Positions 8,663-17,243 of a stretch of 64,000 nt of DNA are shown here, piece after piece (the stretch's first letter is position 1; each line of letters starts with the position of its first letter). Source of the stretch: Vulcanimicrobium winogradskyi. Lineage in GTDB: Bacteria > Vulcanimicrobiota > Vulcanimicrobiia > Vulcanimicrobiales > Vulcanimicrobiaceae. Below the pieces are notes generated by a model, which saw nothing but the letters and a program-made list of their open reading frames with translations, had not been told where the DNA came from and did no database searches. The position numbers and the translations under genes are program-made. Where the stretch lies: positions 434,001-498,000 of the forward strand of contig PLDA01000003.1 of assembly GCA_003134965.1 (NCBI GenBank), read 5' to 3'.

Positions 8663-9163
8663 TCACGCGCGCGGCACCGCTAAGATGAAACGCGCTCCGC
8701 CGAGCGGGGATCTCTCCAGCTCGACGCGGCCGCCGACGCGCTCGATCATGAGCCGGACGAGCGCCAGGCCGATCCCGGTACCCTTCGCTTCGGTGTCGCC
8801 GCGGTCGCCGAACGCGAAGACGCGCTCGCGATCGGCCGACGCGATCCCGGGACCGTCGTCGTCGACGGTGAGCTGCACGAAACGCGCCTCGTCCACGTGG
8901 ATGCCGACGAACACGCCGCCGCCCGGCTTGCCGTGCTTCACGGCGTTGTCGATCAGGTTCACGAGCACGAGCGTCAGCCGATCCGCGTCGATCGCCACGC
9001 GCAGCGCGGGCACGTCGTCGCGGACGATCGAGACGCCGCGCGCCGACGCCGCAGCCGCACACGCGTCCAGCGCGGCATCGACGGCGTGCACGAGCGAACC
9101 GCTCGCCGGCGCCGGCAGTGCCGCGCGCATGTCCAGCAGCCAAACCGCCTCACAAAGCACCGG
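8663..9163 (-). repeat. Kinase-tail repeat, copy C (intact ATPase frame)
   Basis: The 501-bp copy has an uninterrupted frame with N, G1, F and G2 ATP-binding boxes, ending PRA-stop. It begins at CCGGTGCTTTGTGAGGCGG, the shared outer boundary. The frame extends a few codons further to an ATG at 9187 (MCVEWLLKPVLCEAVWLLD), so a stand-alone 174-residue ATPase-domain protein could be made. Without the phosphoacceptor helix it cannot act as a normal histidine kinase. Confidence 0.85.
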
Positions 9164-9272
9164 CTTTAACAGCCATTCGACGCACACGGGACGCCGCCTA
9201 GCTTAGGCTCCCGACCTACGGCGCCTCAGATCTACGCGAATATGCCGTCTCCCATTGCTCCCGCTCCCCCAG

Positions 9273-10205
9273 TCAGGATCTTCGGACGTCAGGTGGCTGG
9301 CCAATGATCTCGCTTCGTGAGTGAATAACAAAAGTCTCACCAGTTGCGGTCCTCAACACGGCTGGCAGCTTCGCGGGACATGACAGAAATATTTGCTGCA
9401 CGTCAGCCCGCGGCTTAGGGTTCCTAAACGATAGTATGGACTCGAGCTCATCGTTGCCACTGCCTTGCACATAAAGAGTGTGCGTGCCCTCCGCCGTGAT
9501 TGTAAGGACTTCATCGCCTTCTTTCGGCGGCTTTCGCAATGACATTGAAGTCCCGTCAGACCAGAGCCCTATGTCTATGGTATCCCGCAGCAAGCTGCGG
9601 TAAAATGCCTTTTCCCGATCCGCCAGCGTGCGCATTGCGCCGGCATCCGTCGTTGCTTCATCAAGCCCAAGGCAGAACGTCGCCGCGCGCTCGAGATGGA
9701 GCGCCGACCGATTTTCCGCAATCTCCGGAATCCGGCATCTCAGGCCGAAAGCCCAGCGAGCGAGACCCACGCGATCGTCGTTATCAAGAATCGTCTTCGT
9801 AATACGCCGTAATAGGTTCCGAACCGAGCGTTTCTCCGCGGGCCCCGCCTTCAGGGACCTCCAGACCAATTCTTCCTCAAGCCGCACCAGTAAAGGGCGT
9901 GTCGATTGAAACCGGTCAACAAGTTCCTTCGCAAGTCTTAGGTCCGCCGCGTTTCGCGCGAGCTCGGAACGCAGTTCACGCGCGATCGCCGGTCGCAGCA
10001 TAACCTCGCCGCCGCCGAATGGGGTTACCAGTCTTCCAAACCACAGATCAGCCTCGACCTGCACGCCAGCGCCGCGCATACAATGTAGTCGTGCCGCTCG
10101 AAGCAGAGCCGGAGAAACGCGCATTGCGAGACTGAGCGACCGCGCCAACTCAATACTCTCTGCTGACGCTACGCTTCGAATCCATTGACCCAGGTTTTCC
10201 TTCAC
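9273..10205 (-). CDS. Fourth gene of the TIR/MoxR/vWA operon (VMAP-like candidate)
   Basis: This 310-residue protein starts at GTG 10205, which overlaps the vWA stop as GTGA, fixing the start and implying coupling. The N-terminal half is helical and Arg/Leu-rich. The C-terminal half ends in beta-strand-like segments such as EVLTITAEGTHTLYVQGSG. No catalytic motif is recognised. In ternary conflict systems of the MoxR-vWA type a third, variable protein (VMAP) completes the set; position and coupling suggest this role, but I cannot confirm homology. It is the last gene of the operon and ends 110 bp from kinase-tail copy C. Confidence 0.6.
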   Translation of the reverse strand: MKENLGQWIRSVASAESIELARSLSLAMRVSPALLRAARLHCMRGAGVQVEADLWFGRLVTPFGGGEVMLRPAIARELRSELARNAADLRLAKELVDRFQSTRPLLVRLEEELVWRSLKAGPAEKRSVRNLLRRITKTILDNDDRVGLARWAFGLRCRIPEIAENRSALHLERAATFCLGLDEATTDAGAMRTLADREKAFYRSLLRDTIDIGLWSDGTSMSLRKPPKEGDEVLTITAEGTHTLYVQGSGNDELESILSFRNPKPRADVQQIFLSCPAKLPAVLRTATGETFVIHSRSEIIGQPPDVRRS

Positions 10206-11212
10206 CGGCGAACGGTGCCTAAGGCTCGGCTCCGCGCCCTGTTGACACGCCCGGTACCGGTTCGCCGATCCCAAGGCACAACCGATAACGCCTGGCGGCT
10301 CCTCTTCGGCAGGCGCCTCACGTCCATAGGTGCGAAACACACGACTGGGCAACCTCTAAGCCGAACGCGTTGCACAAACGCTTCCCAAGCCCGCATATCG
10401 CCGCCTGTCGCGGCATCGAGGTTCGTCGCAATCCCGAAGTTCCCAAGAATCAGCACTGTCGCGCTGGCCGCTGGCAGCTCGTAAATCAAATCGGCGCCCG
10501 CGCACCCAGTTCGCGGAGGACCGTTGCGACAGAGTACCACCTCAAGTCGTTCCCGCGGCAGCAACTTTGCGACTGCGTCGATAATTCGTGCCTGGTCCTC
10601 AACGAATGGCCGCATTGAATCGCTCGAATCGACGAGAATCTGAGCGCCCGCATAAAGCGACCGCCGCGTTGCGCGCGGCAGGTCCGCGATTACCTCCTTG
10701 CGCGCAATACGTTCGATTATCGCCTCGACGATAATCTCTAGAGACGCCATTCGGCCACCGAGCGCACTCACGAGTATCATTCGTTGCCATGACGGCGTGA
10801 ACAACGGCTCGATTGGCGGCTCTCCAATTATAACGCCTGATTCTTCGAGCGGCAGTGAGTCAACTTCGTGGAACCATCGAGGCAGCTTAACACGGGCGGA
10901 TACATCTTGGACGAAGCCGACATTGTAAAATTGCCCTTCATAACGCGCACGTTCGACGCTAACCAAAGACCGGCTACCAGACGGACTAGTACTATCGTAA
11001 TGATAAACTGCCCCGTCCGCCGCGGCCGCTGTGACGTTCGGTGCGCCACTGTCGGCTAAGTCGAATGACAGCATGCGCAATGCTCGGCCTAACGTGGCGC
11101 GATCGACCTGGACTGCCGCAGCGCAATCCCTCTCGACACCGAACGCACGCAGCGCCCAAACAGCATCCGCAATACTGATCGCGCCACGCACTCCCTTTAA
11201 TCGCCCGCCCAA
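10202..11212 (-). CDS. von Willebrand factor A-like protein of a MoxR-vWA system
   Basis: The product is 336 residues. In its C-terminal half is ILVDSSDSMRPF (Asp195, Ser197, Ser199), the DxSxS metal-ion-dependent adhesion site of vWA domains, followed by strands ERLEVVLC and SATVLILGNFG. The N-terminal 180 residues are unfamiliar. The nominal TTG start at 11212 overlaps the MoxR gene by 16 bp; an AAAGGGAG sequence just inside could serve a start slightly downstream. vWA proteins are the usual partners of MoxR ATPases and transmit their remodelling activity to a target. It lies third in a four-gene minus-strand operon. Confidence 0.75.
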   Translation of the reverse strand: MGGRLKGVRGAISIADAVWALRAFGVERDCAAAVQVDRATLGRALRMLSFDLADSGAPNVTAAAADGAVYHYDSTSPSGSRSLVSVERARYEGQFYNVGFVQDVSARVKLPRWFHEVDSLPLEESGVIIGEPPIEPLFTPSWQRMILVSALGGRMASLEIIVEAIIERIARKEVIADLPRATRRSLYAGAQILVDSSDSMRPFVEDQARIIDAVAKLLPRERLEVVLCRNGPPRTGCAGADLIYELPAASATVLILGNFGIATNLDAATGGDMRAWEAFVQRVRLRGCPVVCFAPMDVRRLPKRSRQALSVVPWDRRTGTGRVNRARSRALGTVRR

Positions 11213-12165
11213 ACTTGCGGCTTCCGCAGCGTGATCTGTAGCAACATCGCGAAATGCGGATTTGCCTCATCTGTTATCCCAAGCAGGCTACACGCGCGAA
11301 CCGCGTCGAGGTACTCGGCCGTGCTGTACCGCTGTGCGTACGCACTTTCCGCAGCGAGTGCTATAAGACGCCGCGCCAGAGGCCCTAAGATTCCCTCATA
11401 TCGCTCTGCCTGCGGCAGGACCGCACGCGCAATCTCGATTAACTGCTCTTCAGTTGGGCTAGGTACTGTCAATGCGACACAACGCCGAGTAAAGGCTTCA
11501 GGAAGCTCACGCTCACCGTTGTTGGTAATGACGATCAGCGGCTCGCGATCGCTAGCGACCTCTGCGTTGCTTTCCGCGACGGTGAACCGAAAGGACCCCA
11601 GCGGTACAAGTAGACCGTTTGGTACGTCAGGATCCGCCTTGTCAATTTCGTCAATAAGAACAACCGCGTCAGAACTGCTCGTGCCGCGGCTAGGGTCCGC
11701 TGCACGATACGCCTTAGCAAGACCCGCCTTCGAGCCACGTTCCGCTGCGGTTTCCGGACTTAGCGCCCACCAAAGCGCACCGGGGACTATATACTTTTCA
11801 ATCGGTGGCATCGACTCGCTGCCGACCTGCGCATCGTTCAGTCTGTGAACGGCGTCAAAGCGATATAGTAGGTCGCGTGCCTCGGTCCGCGCTGTTACAA
11901 CATGTTCGTAATAGCGACGCCCGAGCGTAAGGGCAATATTCCGCGCCAGGGTAGACTTCCCGCAGCCTGACGGTCCGCTCAGCAGAAGCGGACGCTTCGT
12001 CGCCAACGCGATGTTGACGGCCAATACAATGTCCTCGTCGAAGTATACATAGACTTGACCATCATTGCGATCTGGTTGCCCTTCGCCCCCATTCGAGACG
12101 TCTTGCCGGCGCGCGGGGTTGAAAAATCGTCGCGCGTTCATCACCTCGCGATTTTCATCCGGCAT
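11197..12165 (-). CDS. MoxR-family AAA+ ATPase
   Basis: The 322-residue protein has Walker A GPSGCGKS (64-71), Walker B VVLIDEID (about 168-175), a sensor-1 region IVITNNGERELPEAFTRRC and the arginine-bearing lid, the layout of MoxR ATPases. ATG 12165 overlaps the stop of the upstream TIR gene (TGATG), so translation is coupled. MoxR proteins act as chaperone-like remodelling ATPases with a vWA partner, and that partner is the next gene. In this TIR/MoxR/vWA setting it probably controls release or activation of the TIR effector (inference). Confidence 0.85.
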   Translation of the reverse strand: MPDENREVMNARRFFNPARRQDVSNGGEGQPDRNDGQVYVYFDEDIVLAVNIALATKRPLLLSGPSGCGKSTLARNIALTLGRRYYEHVVTARTEARDLLYRFDAVHRLNDAQVGSESMPPIEKYIVPGALWWALSPETAAERGSKAGLAKAYRAADPSRGTSSSDAVVLIDEIDKADPDVPNGLLVPLGSFRFTVAESNAEVASDREPLIVITNNGERELPEAFTRRCVALTVPSPTEEQLIEIARAVLPQAERYEGILGPLARRLIALAAESAYAQRYSTAEYLDAVRACSLLGITDEANPHFAMLLQITLRKPQVWAGD

Positions 12166-13463
12166 CACAACACACCTGCTGGGCTAATAGCTTGTACCAC
12201 ATCATCCCATTCGTTGAACGCCTGCTCGATGGCTTCTAAGGTGAAGTCTTTAAGCGATGGAACAACGGCCCCGACTCGTGAGGTTCCTCTGCTCGCGACA
12301 AACATTAACGTCAGTGTTCCGAACTCGGTCCGAACGCTATCGATGAAGTTAGAATCGAGCGGCCACTCAGCCGTAAAGACTATAAACACAGGGATCCTAT
12401 CGGCTTCGCGCTGCTGCAAACGCCTCTTAAGTCTTTCGTCGATGGAAGTCGCGCGACGTCTCGGAAAGCCGCTTCTTTCTAACGCATCCTCAAAGTATGC
12501 ATGCACCTGTCGTTTAAAGCTCGCCATTGTGTCCTCAGACTCAGGCGCATGTAGCCGAATTACCGGTGCATCCAGTTTGAGAGGCCGACCACGCGCCCGC
12601 CGGATTAAGCAATCGAGCCCAAACGCATCATCATCGGGAATCGCGAGCTGACGTGGCCGTGTTCCAGGCTCGGCGCTTGCGCCGATTGCAACCGTCGTCG
12701 CGTCCTCCTGCGTTATCCATGCGGGCTTGATATAGTGAACTATCGTAAGGAGCACCGGCGCGCAGTCATCGCGACCGATCAGTAACTTATCTAAGAGTTT
12801 GATCGCGGCGCACGCCGTGGCAAAGTCAACCCCAATAAGCTCATCGGCAAAGACTAAGGACGCCTCGTGGACGAGCCCCGCGGACGATTCGCTTGGCCAC
12901 GAAGGGATGGTGGATCGGATTTCGGCGAGCAGAGCAGCATTAAAGCCAAGCACTTGTAGTTTTGCAGCAATATTTGTGGCGAGGCCCGGCCGAGGTGGCG
13001 AAAGTTGTTTTACTTTCGCGCGCAGCTCTGGGTCGCGTAATGCCTCAACGAGTCGGGCCGCCGCTTCTGCCGGTGTCCGTGGCTCGATCAGCTGAAACGT
13101 CTCCTTGAATTGAAGGCATCCACTTATGGATGCTCTCATGGTTTCGTCACTGGTTAAGAGGACGATGTAGAGCCTAAAAAGTTGGCCTCGAAAAAAGCGG
13201 AACGCCAAAATCGAGAGTTCTATGTCCACCCAATGCGAGTGAGCGGCGTCTTCCGACAATAGGATAACCGCAACGTGCGCTTGATCGAGCCACGTATAGA
13301 TCAATCGCCGCCACTCATCGCCGAATTTGAGGCCCTCCACATCGATAAGAACCTCAAGGTCATCGCCGCACGTCTTGAGAGTGCGGACTACCTCCTCACG
13401 ATAAGCAATTGCCTCCTGAGTGTGGCTGCTGTGACTGATAAATACTCGGATGCGTGGCTCCAT
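12165..13463 (-). CDS. TIR-domain protein, lead gene of the MoxR-vWA operon
   Basis: The product is 432 residues from ATG 13463. Residues 1-150 form a TIR domain: RVFISHSS, DLEVLIDVEGLKFGDEW, AHVAVILLSEDA and SHWVDIELS, with Glu82 in the catalytic position. The remaining 280 residues contain a helical middle and a C-terminal segment (RIPVFIVFTAEWPLDS) without a family I know. TIR domains in such operons usually deplete NAD or produce a nucleotide signal. A GTG at 13484 in frame is an alternative start; no strong ribosome binding site is seen at either. It is first in the operon, so its level sets the system's readiness. Confidence 0.75.
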   Translation of the reverse strand: MEPRIRVFISHSSHTQEAIAYREEVVRTLKTCGDDLEVLIDVEGLKFGDEWRRLIYTWLDQAHVAVILLSEDAAHSHWVDIELSILAFRFFRGQLFRLYIVLLTSDETMRASISGCLQFKETFQLIEPRTPAEAAARLVEALRDPELRAKVKQLSPPRPGLATNIAAKLQVLGFNAALLAEIRSTIPSWPSESSAGLVHEASLVFADELIGVDFATACAAIKLLDKLLIGRDDCAPVLLTIVHYIKPAWITQEDATTVAIGASAEPGTRPRQLAIPDDDAFGLDCLIRRARGRPLKLDAPVIRLHAPESEDTMASFKRQVHAYFEDALERSGFPRRRATSIDERLKRRLQQREADRIPVFIVFTAEWPLDSNFIDSVRTEFGTLTLMFVASRGTSRVGAVVPSLKDFTLEAIEQAFNEWDDVVQAISPAGVL

Positions 13464-13856
13464 CAGGCGGACGACGGATCGCACATCGTCGGTAAAGGTG
13501 AGACCGTATCACTACTCGGACCGCCTTTCTCGTCTACCGAAACAGTAGCAATTTGATGCTGCAATATTGCTCGCATCATTACGATGTGACGCCGCGTCCG
13601 AGAAGACACTGTCATGGTGACCGTTCGTTGCGACGTTCAAGCAATTGTATACCTTTTGTGAGAAACTCGGTAGATCTGGGTCGGAGGCGCAAGCGTTTGA
13701 TCCGGCTCGCGCGCGACTCCCCGGATCTTGGCCGGCCACGCGAAGGCCGTTGTTGACCAGGGCTGGCAATGATGCGCGACTCTTCCCTTACGAACGTCCA
13801 ACCGTGGCTAGTCAATGCGTGGCGTAATTTGCTTGCTAGCGGAGCGCAAGGCAAGG
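13464..13856 (+). other. Gap upstream of the TIR/MoxR operon
   Basis: No supported gene lies here. The stretch is lower in GC than its surroundings and must hold the promoter of the minus-strand operon starting at 13463, but I could not pick a convincing -35/-10 pair. Confidence 0.4.
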
Positions 13857-14702
13857 TCACGCCGAATATTCCACGTCGAAGACATCGACGCGGCGCGTCA
13901 TTGTGTAGCGGCTAGCGTGCGGGGCGACGGCCTTTGCCGATGCAAGCGCGACATCGGCGTAATCGCGACCGGCCGCGATGGAGATGTGGTCCAAAGCTAT
14001 GCGCCGCTCATGCATTGGGTCGTAGCCGACGGCCAGTGCGACGCCGGTACCCAGCGCCGGCTCGATCACCTCGATCCACTGGTGCGTCCCGACTTCGCCG
14101 ACGACGTAGCCCACCACGTAGCGCGCGGGGATGCCGCACAAGCGGCACAGCGCAATCACCACGTGCGCGAAGTCTCGGCAGACGCCGGTCCCTTGGGCGA
14201 ACGCCTCTGCGGCGGTCGTCTCGACGGTCGTCGCCATGGTCACGTAGCGCATGTGCTGGAAGACGAACTCGTTAATGAGCGAGGCGAGTTTACCGCCGCC
14301 GTCGTCCGCGATCAGCAGCCTCTCGGCCGTGCTGCGGAGCATCTCGCTCGGTTTCGTCAGCTGCGAGGGTGACCGGAAGCGGTCGTCGTCGATCCAGAAC
14401 TGTTCAGGACCGCGCGACGGCCCGTCGCGCCGGCGTATCGTGGCGCGATAGTCGAGCTGGATCTCGGACTCGACTTGCTGTGCTTCGATGGTGACGACTA
14501 GGTTCCCGAATGCGTCTGTCTCCCATTTGTGCGACAAACCAGGGCTGACTCGCAGTTCGTGACGAATGCGCTGCTGAGCGTTATCGACGGTCCGCGGTGC
14601 GATCATGAGCCGGTGCCGCAAATGCTCGATCGGAGCGGCGTACTCGTATCGGAGTAGCTCGCGCAGTTCGTAGGACACGCTGACGACCTTCCCGCTGTTC
14701 AC
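13857..14702 (-). CDS. Transglutaminase-like cysteine protease-fold protein
   Basis: The 281-residue protein has the N-terminal beta region of bacterial transglutaminase-like proteins (YEYAAPIEHLRHRLMIAPR) and a C-terminal papain-like core with the full triad: Cys175 in GTGVCRDFAH, His207 in GTHQWIEV and Asp228 in VGYDPMHE. Family members act as peptidases or amidases, often near ATP-grasp and alpha-E genes that are absent here. GTG 14702 is used as the start. It reads in the same direction as the TIR operon but 390 bp upstream, so it is probably a separate unit. Confidence 0.85.
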   Translation of the reverse strand: MNSGKVVSVSYELRELLRYEYAAPIEHLRHRLMIAPRTVDNAQQRIRHELRVSPGLSHKWETDAFGNLVVTIEAQQVESEIQLDYRATIRRRDGPSRGPEQFWIDDDRFRSPSQLTKPSEMLRSTAERLLIADDGGGKLASLINEFVFQHMRYVTMATTVETTAAEAFAQGTGVCRDFAHVVIALCRLCGIPARYVVGYVVGEVGTHQWIEVIEPALGTGVALAVGYDPMHERRIALDHISIAAGRDYADVALASAKAVAPHASRYTMTRRVDVFDVEYSA

Positions 14703-15206
14703 GGATCCACCATCGCGAATGTCGCCAGGTTCTGATAAAGGGCGGCGGCAACTTTCAATGTACCAAACAATAACTCGCGAAGAGCCGTTACCATCGTCAC
14801 GCTTGGCCCGATCTCAGGACCTGGCCCTGCGAAATCGGCCTTTAGCCGCGGCGAAGATATCACGTTTCCTCGGCGCTGCGAACATTTCCGGATTTTTTTG
14901 TGCGCGACCGGAAATGCCCGATACAGCCCGCAGGGTGCTGTTCGTCGGCCGCTGTATTTCGTGCGAAACGTTTGCAACGCTACACCTCTGCCACGTCCTC
15001 GATCCGCATCCGGTTGTCAGGCCACGTCTGAAAGCGAGCCGTCCGAGACGCGCCCAAACCGAACACAGAAGTTTGCCCGTCGCTTCTCCTAAATGTACCT
15101 TTTGTTGCACAGGCTCGATTGCCCTGCTGTGCGGCGCAGCAATGATGAGGAAATCCGTGCGGCTGGCCACCAGAATGATGGACGAGCGAAACGCCGCGGA
15201 ATGGTT
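14703..15206 (+). other. Non-coding stretch before a kinase-tail fragment
   Basis: About 500 bp without a supportable gene on either strand; the open frames here are short, Arg/Ser-rich and lack ribosome binding sites. It separates the transglutaminase gene from the truncated kinase-tail copy at 15207. Confidence 0.4.
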
Positions 15207-15354
15207 TCAGACGCGCGGGGCGGTTAAAATAGACCGCGCGCCGCTGAACGGCGAGGACTCGAGGTCGACCCGGCCGCCGGCGCGTTCGATCATGAGACGC
15301 ACGAGCGCGAGGCCGATCCCGTTGCCGTCCGCTTCCGTATCGCCGCGGTCGCCG
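15207..15354 (-). repeat. Kinase-tail repeat, 3' fragment only
   Basis: Only the last 148 bp of the repeat remain. They encode the G2 box (GNGIGLALVRLMIERAGGRV, with Asn in place of Thr) and the end SSPFSGARSILTAPRV-stop. The 5' side is lost and joins unrelated sequence at about 15354. It still ends at the kinase stop codon like the complete copies, and marks the boundary between the TIR/MoxR island and the STAND island. Confidence 0.8.
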
Positions 15355-15417
15355 TGACATCGAGCACCCCGTTGACTTGGATGATGCAGGCGCATTCAAG
15401 GCGCGACTCACCCCTCG

Positions 15418-16335
15418 TCAGGCGTAGCGGTTCTGCAGAATTACGGCCTCTTCCATCGTGCCGATGATGACGCGATCGAATTGACCAATCGTCGATGGCA
15501 GCCGTCGCCGAATGGCTTCCATTGAAAGCGAGGAGACGTGCATGTGGTCATTCAGGGCTAGCGCGAGCCAGATCGGATGGCCCCGCGCGTAGCTTTTACT
15601 CATCTTGTCAGCGAGTCGCGCATCTAGGTCGTCGGCCGCGTCGTCCGGATCGAACGTGTTGCCATCGAGTTGCGCCGAGAGCGCCGTCGATGTTCCAGCG
15701 CCGATATAGTAGCTGACGCCGAGTCGGTGCAAAACGGGCGTGATCGTAGCCAATGGCCTGAGAAGCGTGCGCCGCCTGACGGTTGTGAAGTCGGTCGTAT
15801 AGAGAACGGTGACCATTTCATCGGCGACCGCCTTCGTCTCGCGGCTCGTAGGGATAGCTGGGAAGCGGAAGTCAATGTGGCGGCCCTGCCGCGCCGCCGC
15901 GAAGGCCGGGTCCGCGGCGTCCCTGTTGTGGATATGCTTGTTGATGGCGCTCATCGTGCTCGAGGCGCGCGCCGAGTGCTCCTCGGTGACTTGCGCGACC
16001 TCAACGTAGACCTCCGAACCGTTGACCAGCGCGACGAGGAGATCCGGCTCGGGCGGCAGCCTGCTAACCACGTCGACGATCTGACCATCGATATCGGCGC
16101 CGACGGCGAGGTGCGCGAACGAGACCGCTTCCCCAAACTCCTTCGCGTAGTAGGTTTCCCCAGGTGCAGCAGAGCGCATCCGCAACGAGTGGTCACCAAG
16201 CGGCTTGCCCTCGTAGCGTATGTCGAGCATGCGCCGGCGGGATATCTCGGCGGCAGGCGTGGACCCGCTCAGAGCGTCCAGGAGACCGTAAGCTTCCCGC
16301 AGGCTGGCTGGCCGCGCCGCCCGCATCGGTGCCAT
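15418..16335 (-). CDS. Uncharacterised protein, possible restriction-endonuclease fold
   Basis: This 305-residue protein has a central PEPDLLVALVNGSEVYVEVA stretch, reminiscent of the Asp plus Glu-x-x arrangement of PD-(D/E)xK nucleases (Asp in PDLL, Glu in YVEVA), although the usual Lys is replaced by Gln. The rest is unfamiliar. It follows the nuclease-like gene at 16591 in the same direction and lies in the island carrying the large STAND NTPase, suggesting a defence role. The nuclease reading is tentative. No ribosome binding site is evident at ATG 16335. Confidence 0.5.
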   Translation of the reverse strand: MAPMRAARPASLREAYGLLDALSGSTPAAEISRRRMLDIRYEGKPLGDHSLRMRSAAPGETYYAKEFGEAVSFAHLAVGADIDGQIVDVVSRLPPEPDLLVALVNGSEVYVEVAQVTEEHSARASSTMSAINKHIHNRDAADPAFAAARQGRHIDFRFPAIPTSRETKAVADEMVTVLYTTDFTTVRRRTLLRPLATITPVLHRLGVSYYIGAGTSTALSAQLDGNTFDPDDAADDLDARLADKMSKSYARGHPIWLALALNDHMHVSSLSMEAIRRRLPSTIGQFDRVIIGTMEEAVILQNRYA

Positions 16336-16590
16336 GCGAACATACGTTTGTGACGGTGGGAAGGACGCTCCTGCCTGGCTCGAAGCATCACCCTAGCTAA
16401 AGACGTTGTTCGCCTAAGCATGAGCTCGACGGGACCACCCCCAAGGCGCAGTAGACGCCATCCGTCACGAATCGAGCGTGACGACGATCTCGGAGTCTAT
16501 CGCCCGACTGGAACCACTGTGCCCGCGTGCTCAAAAATGACGCGGCGCGAAAGGCGGTTGCGATAGGATGTCAGCCCAAACCCGAGTCCG

Positions 16591-17079
16591 TCAACCAAGT
16601 CGCGGAACGCTCCAACACGTTGCGGCAAATTGCATCGCACGTAAGATGACGCATTGCTCGGGGATGGCCTTCTTCCCATACTTTTCCATGATGTCGGATC
16701 TCCGAATGTCCGCCATCAGCTCGTTGAGCGTCTGAACACGACCGAGGCCAATCGTCTGTACCTTCGTATTCGAGCCGAAACCCAAGAGCGCAATATGTTC
16801 GGGCTCCGGTAACTCGCTAAAACCGGGAAACAAGCTGGGAATGTAGTGCCGCGCCGCGATGAATGTGCGCTCCATCTTCCCGCGACGGCGATCCCACGTA
16901 TTGGTGTCCATCGTTGCTTCGACGTGGACCAAGTGCCGGTCACGTGCGTGAAGCGCCACAATATCGAGTTCGAAGTCGTGGCCACCGTTCTGCCGCTTCC
17001 CCACACGGATATTTCGCCGCACAAAGTATCCCCGGTACTCGTACCACTCCGCGACGAGCTGCTCGAAAAAGTACGGCAT
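16591..17079 (-). CDS. PD-(D/E)xK nuclease-like protein
   Basis: From ATG 17079 the protein is 162 residues. It opens with a helix and YEYRGYFVRRNIRVGKRQNG, then GGHDFELDIVALHARDRHLV and HVEATMDT. That is the restriction-endonuclease core: Glu on helix 1, Asp in ELDIVA, and Glu-x-Thr in HVEAT. The frame is open further upstream but the codons there look non-coding. The C-terminus may be shortened, since a neighbouring frame (to 16497) continues in a protein-like way. It is divergent from the Cap4-STAND gene, with 164 bp between starts, a likely shared control region. Confidence 0.6.
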   Translation of the reverse strand: MPYFFEQLVAEWYEYRGYFVRRNIRVGKRQNGGHDFELDIVALHARDRHLVHVEATMDTNTWDRRRGKMERTFIAARHYIPSLFPGFSELPEPEHIALLGFGSNTKVQTIGLGRVQTLNELMADIRRSDIMEKYGKKAIPEQCVILRAMQFAATCWSVPRLG

Positions 17080-17243
17080 CCCGCCCGCTTCCGCAGGGCC
17101 TACCCATTCCTCCCGCCCCCTGGCACGACGCCCTCGAAAGCGAGGACCTTGCCGGACGCTGTCGTTGCACCAAATTCGCGTTCGATCGCGGCCGGGCTCG
17201 AAGCCTGATCTTAGCCGTCGTTCCGCTCGTAAGAGGACGTTCG

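Noticed and set aside
14803..15170. 118-codon minus-strand open frame
   Set aside because: No ribosome binding site, no hydrophobic or domain pattern, and codon use unlike neighbours; treated as non-coding.
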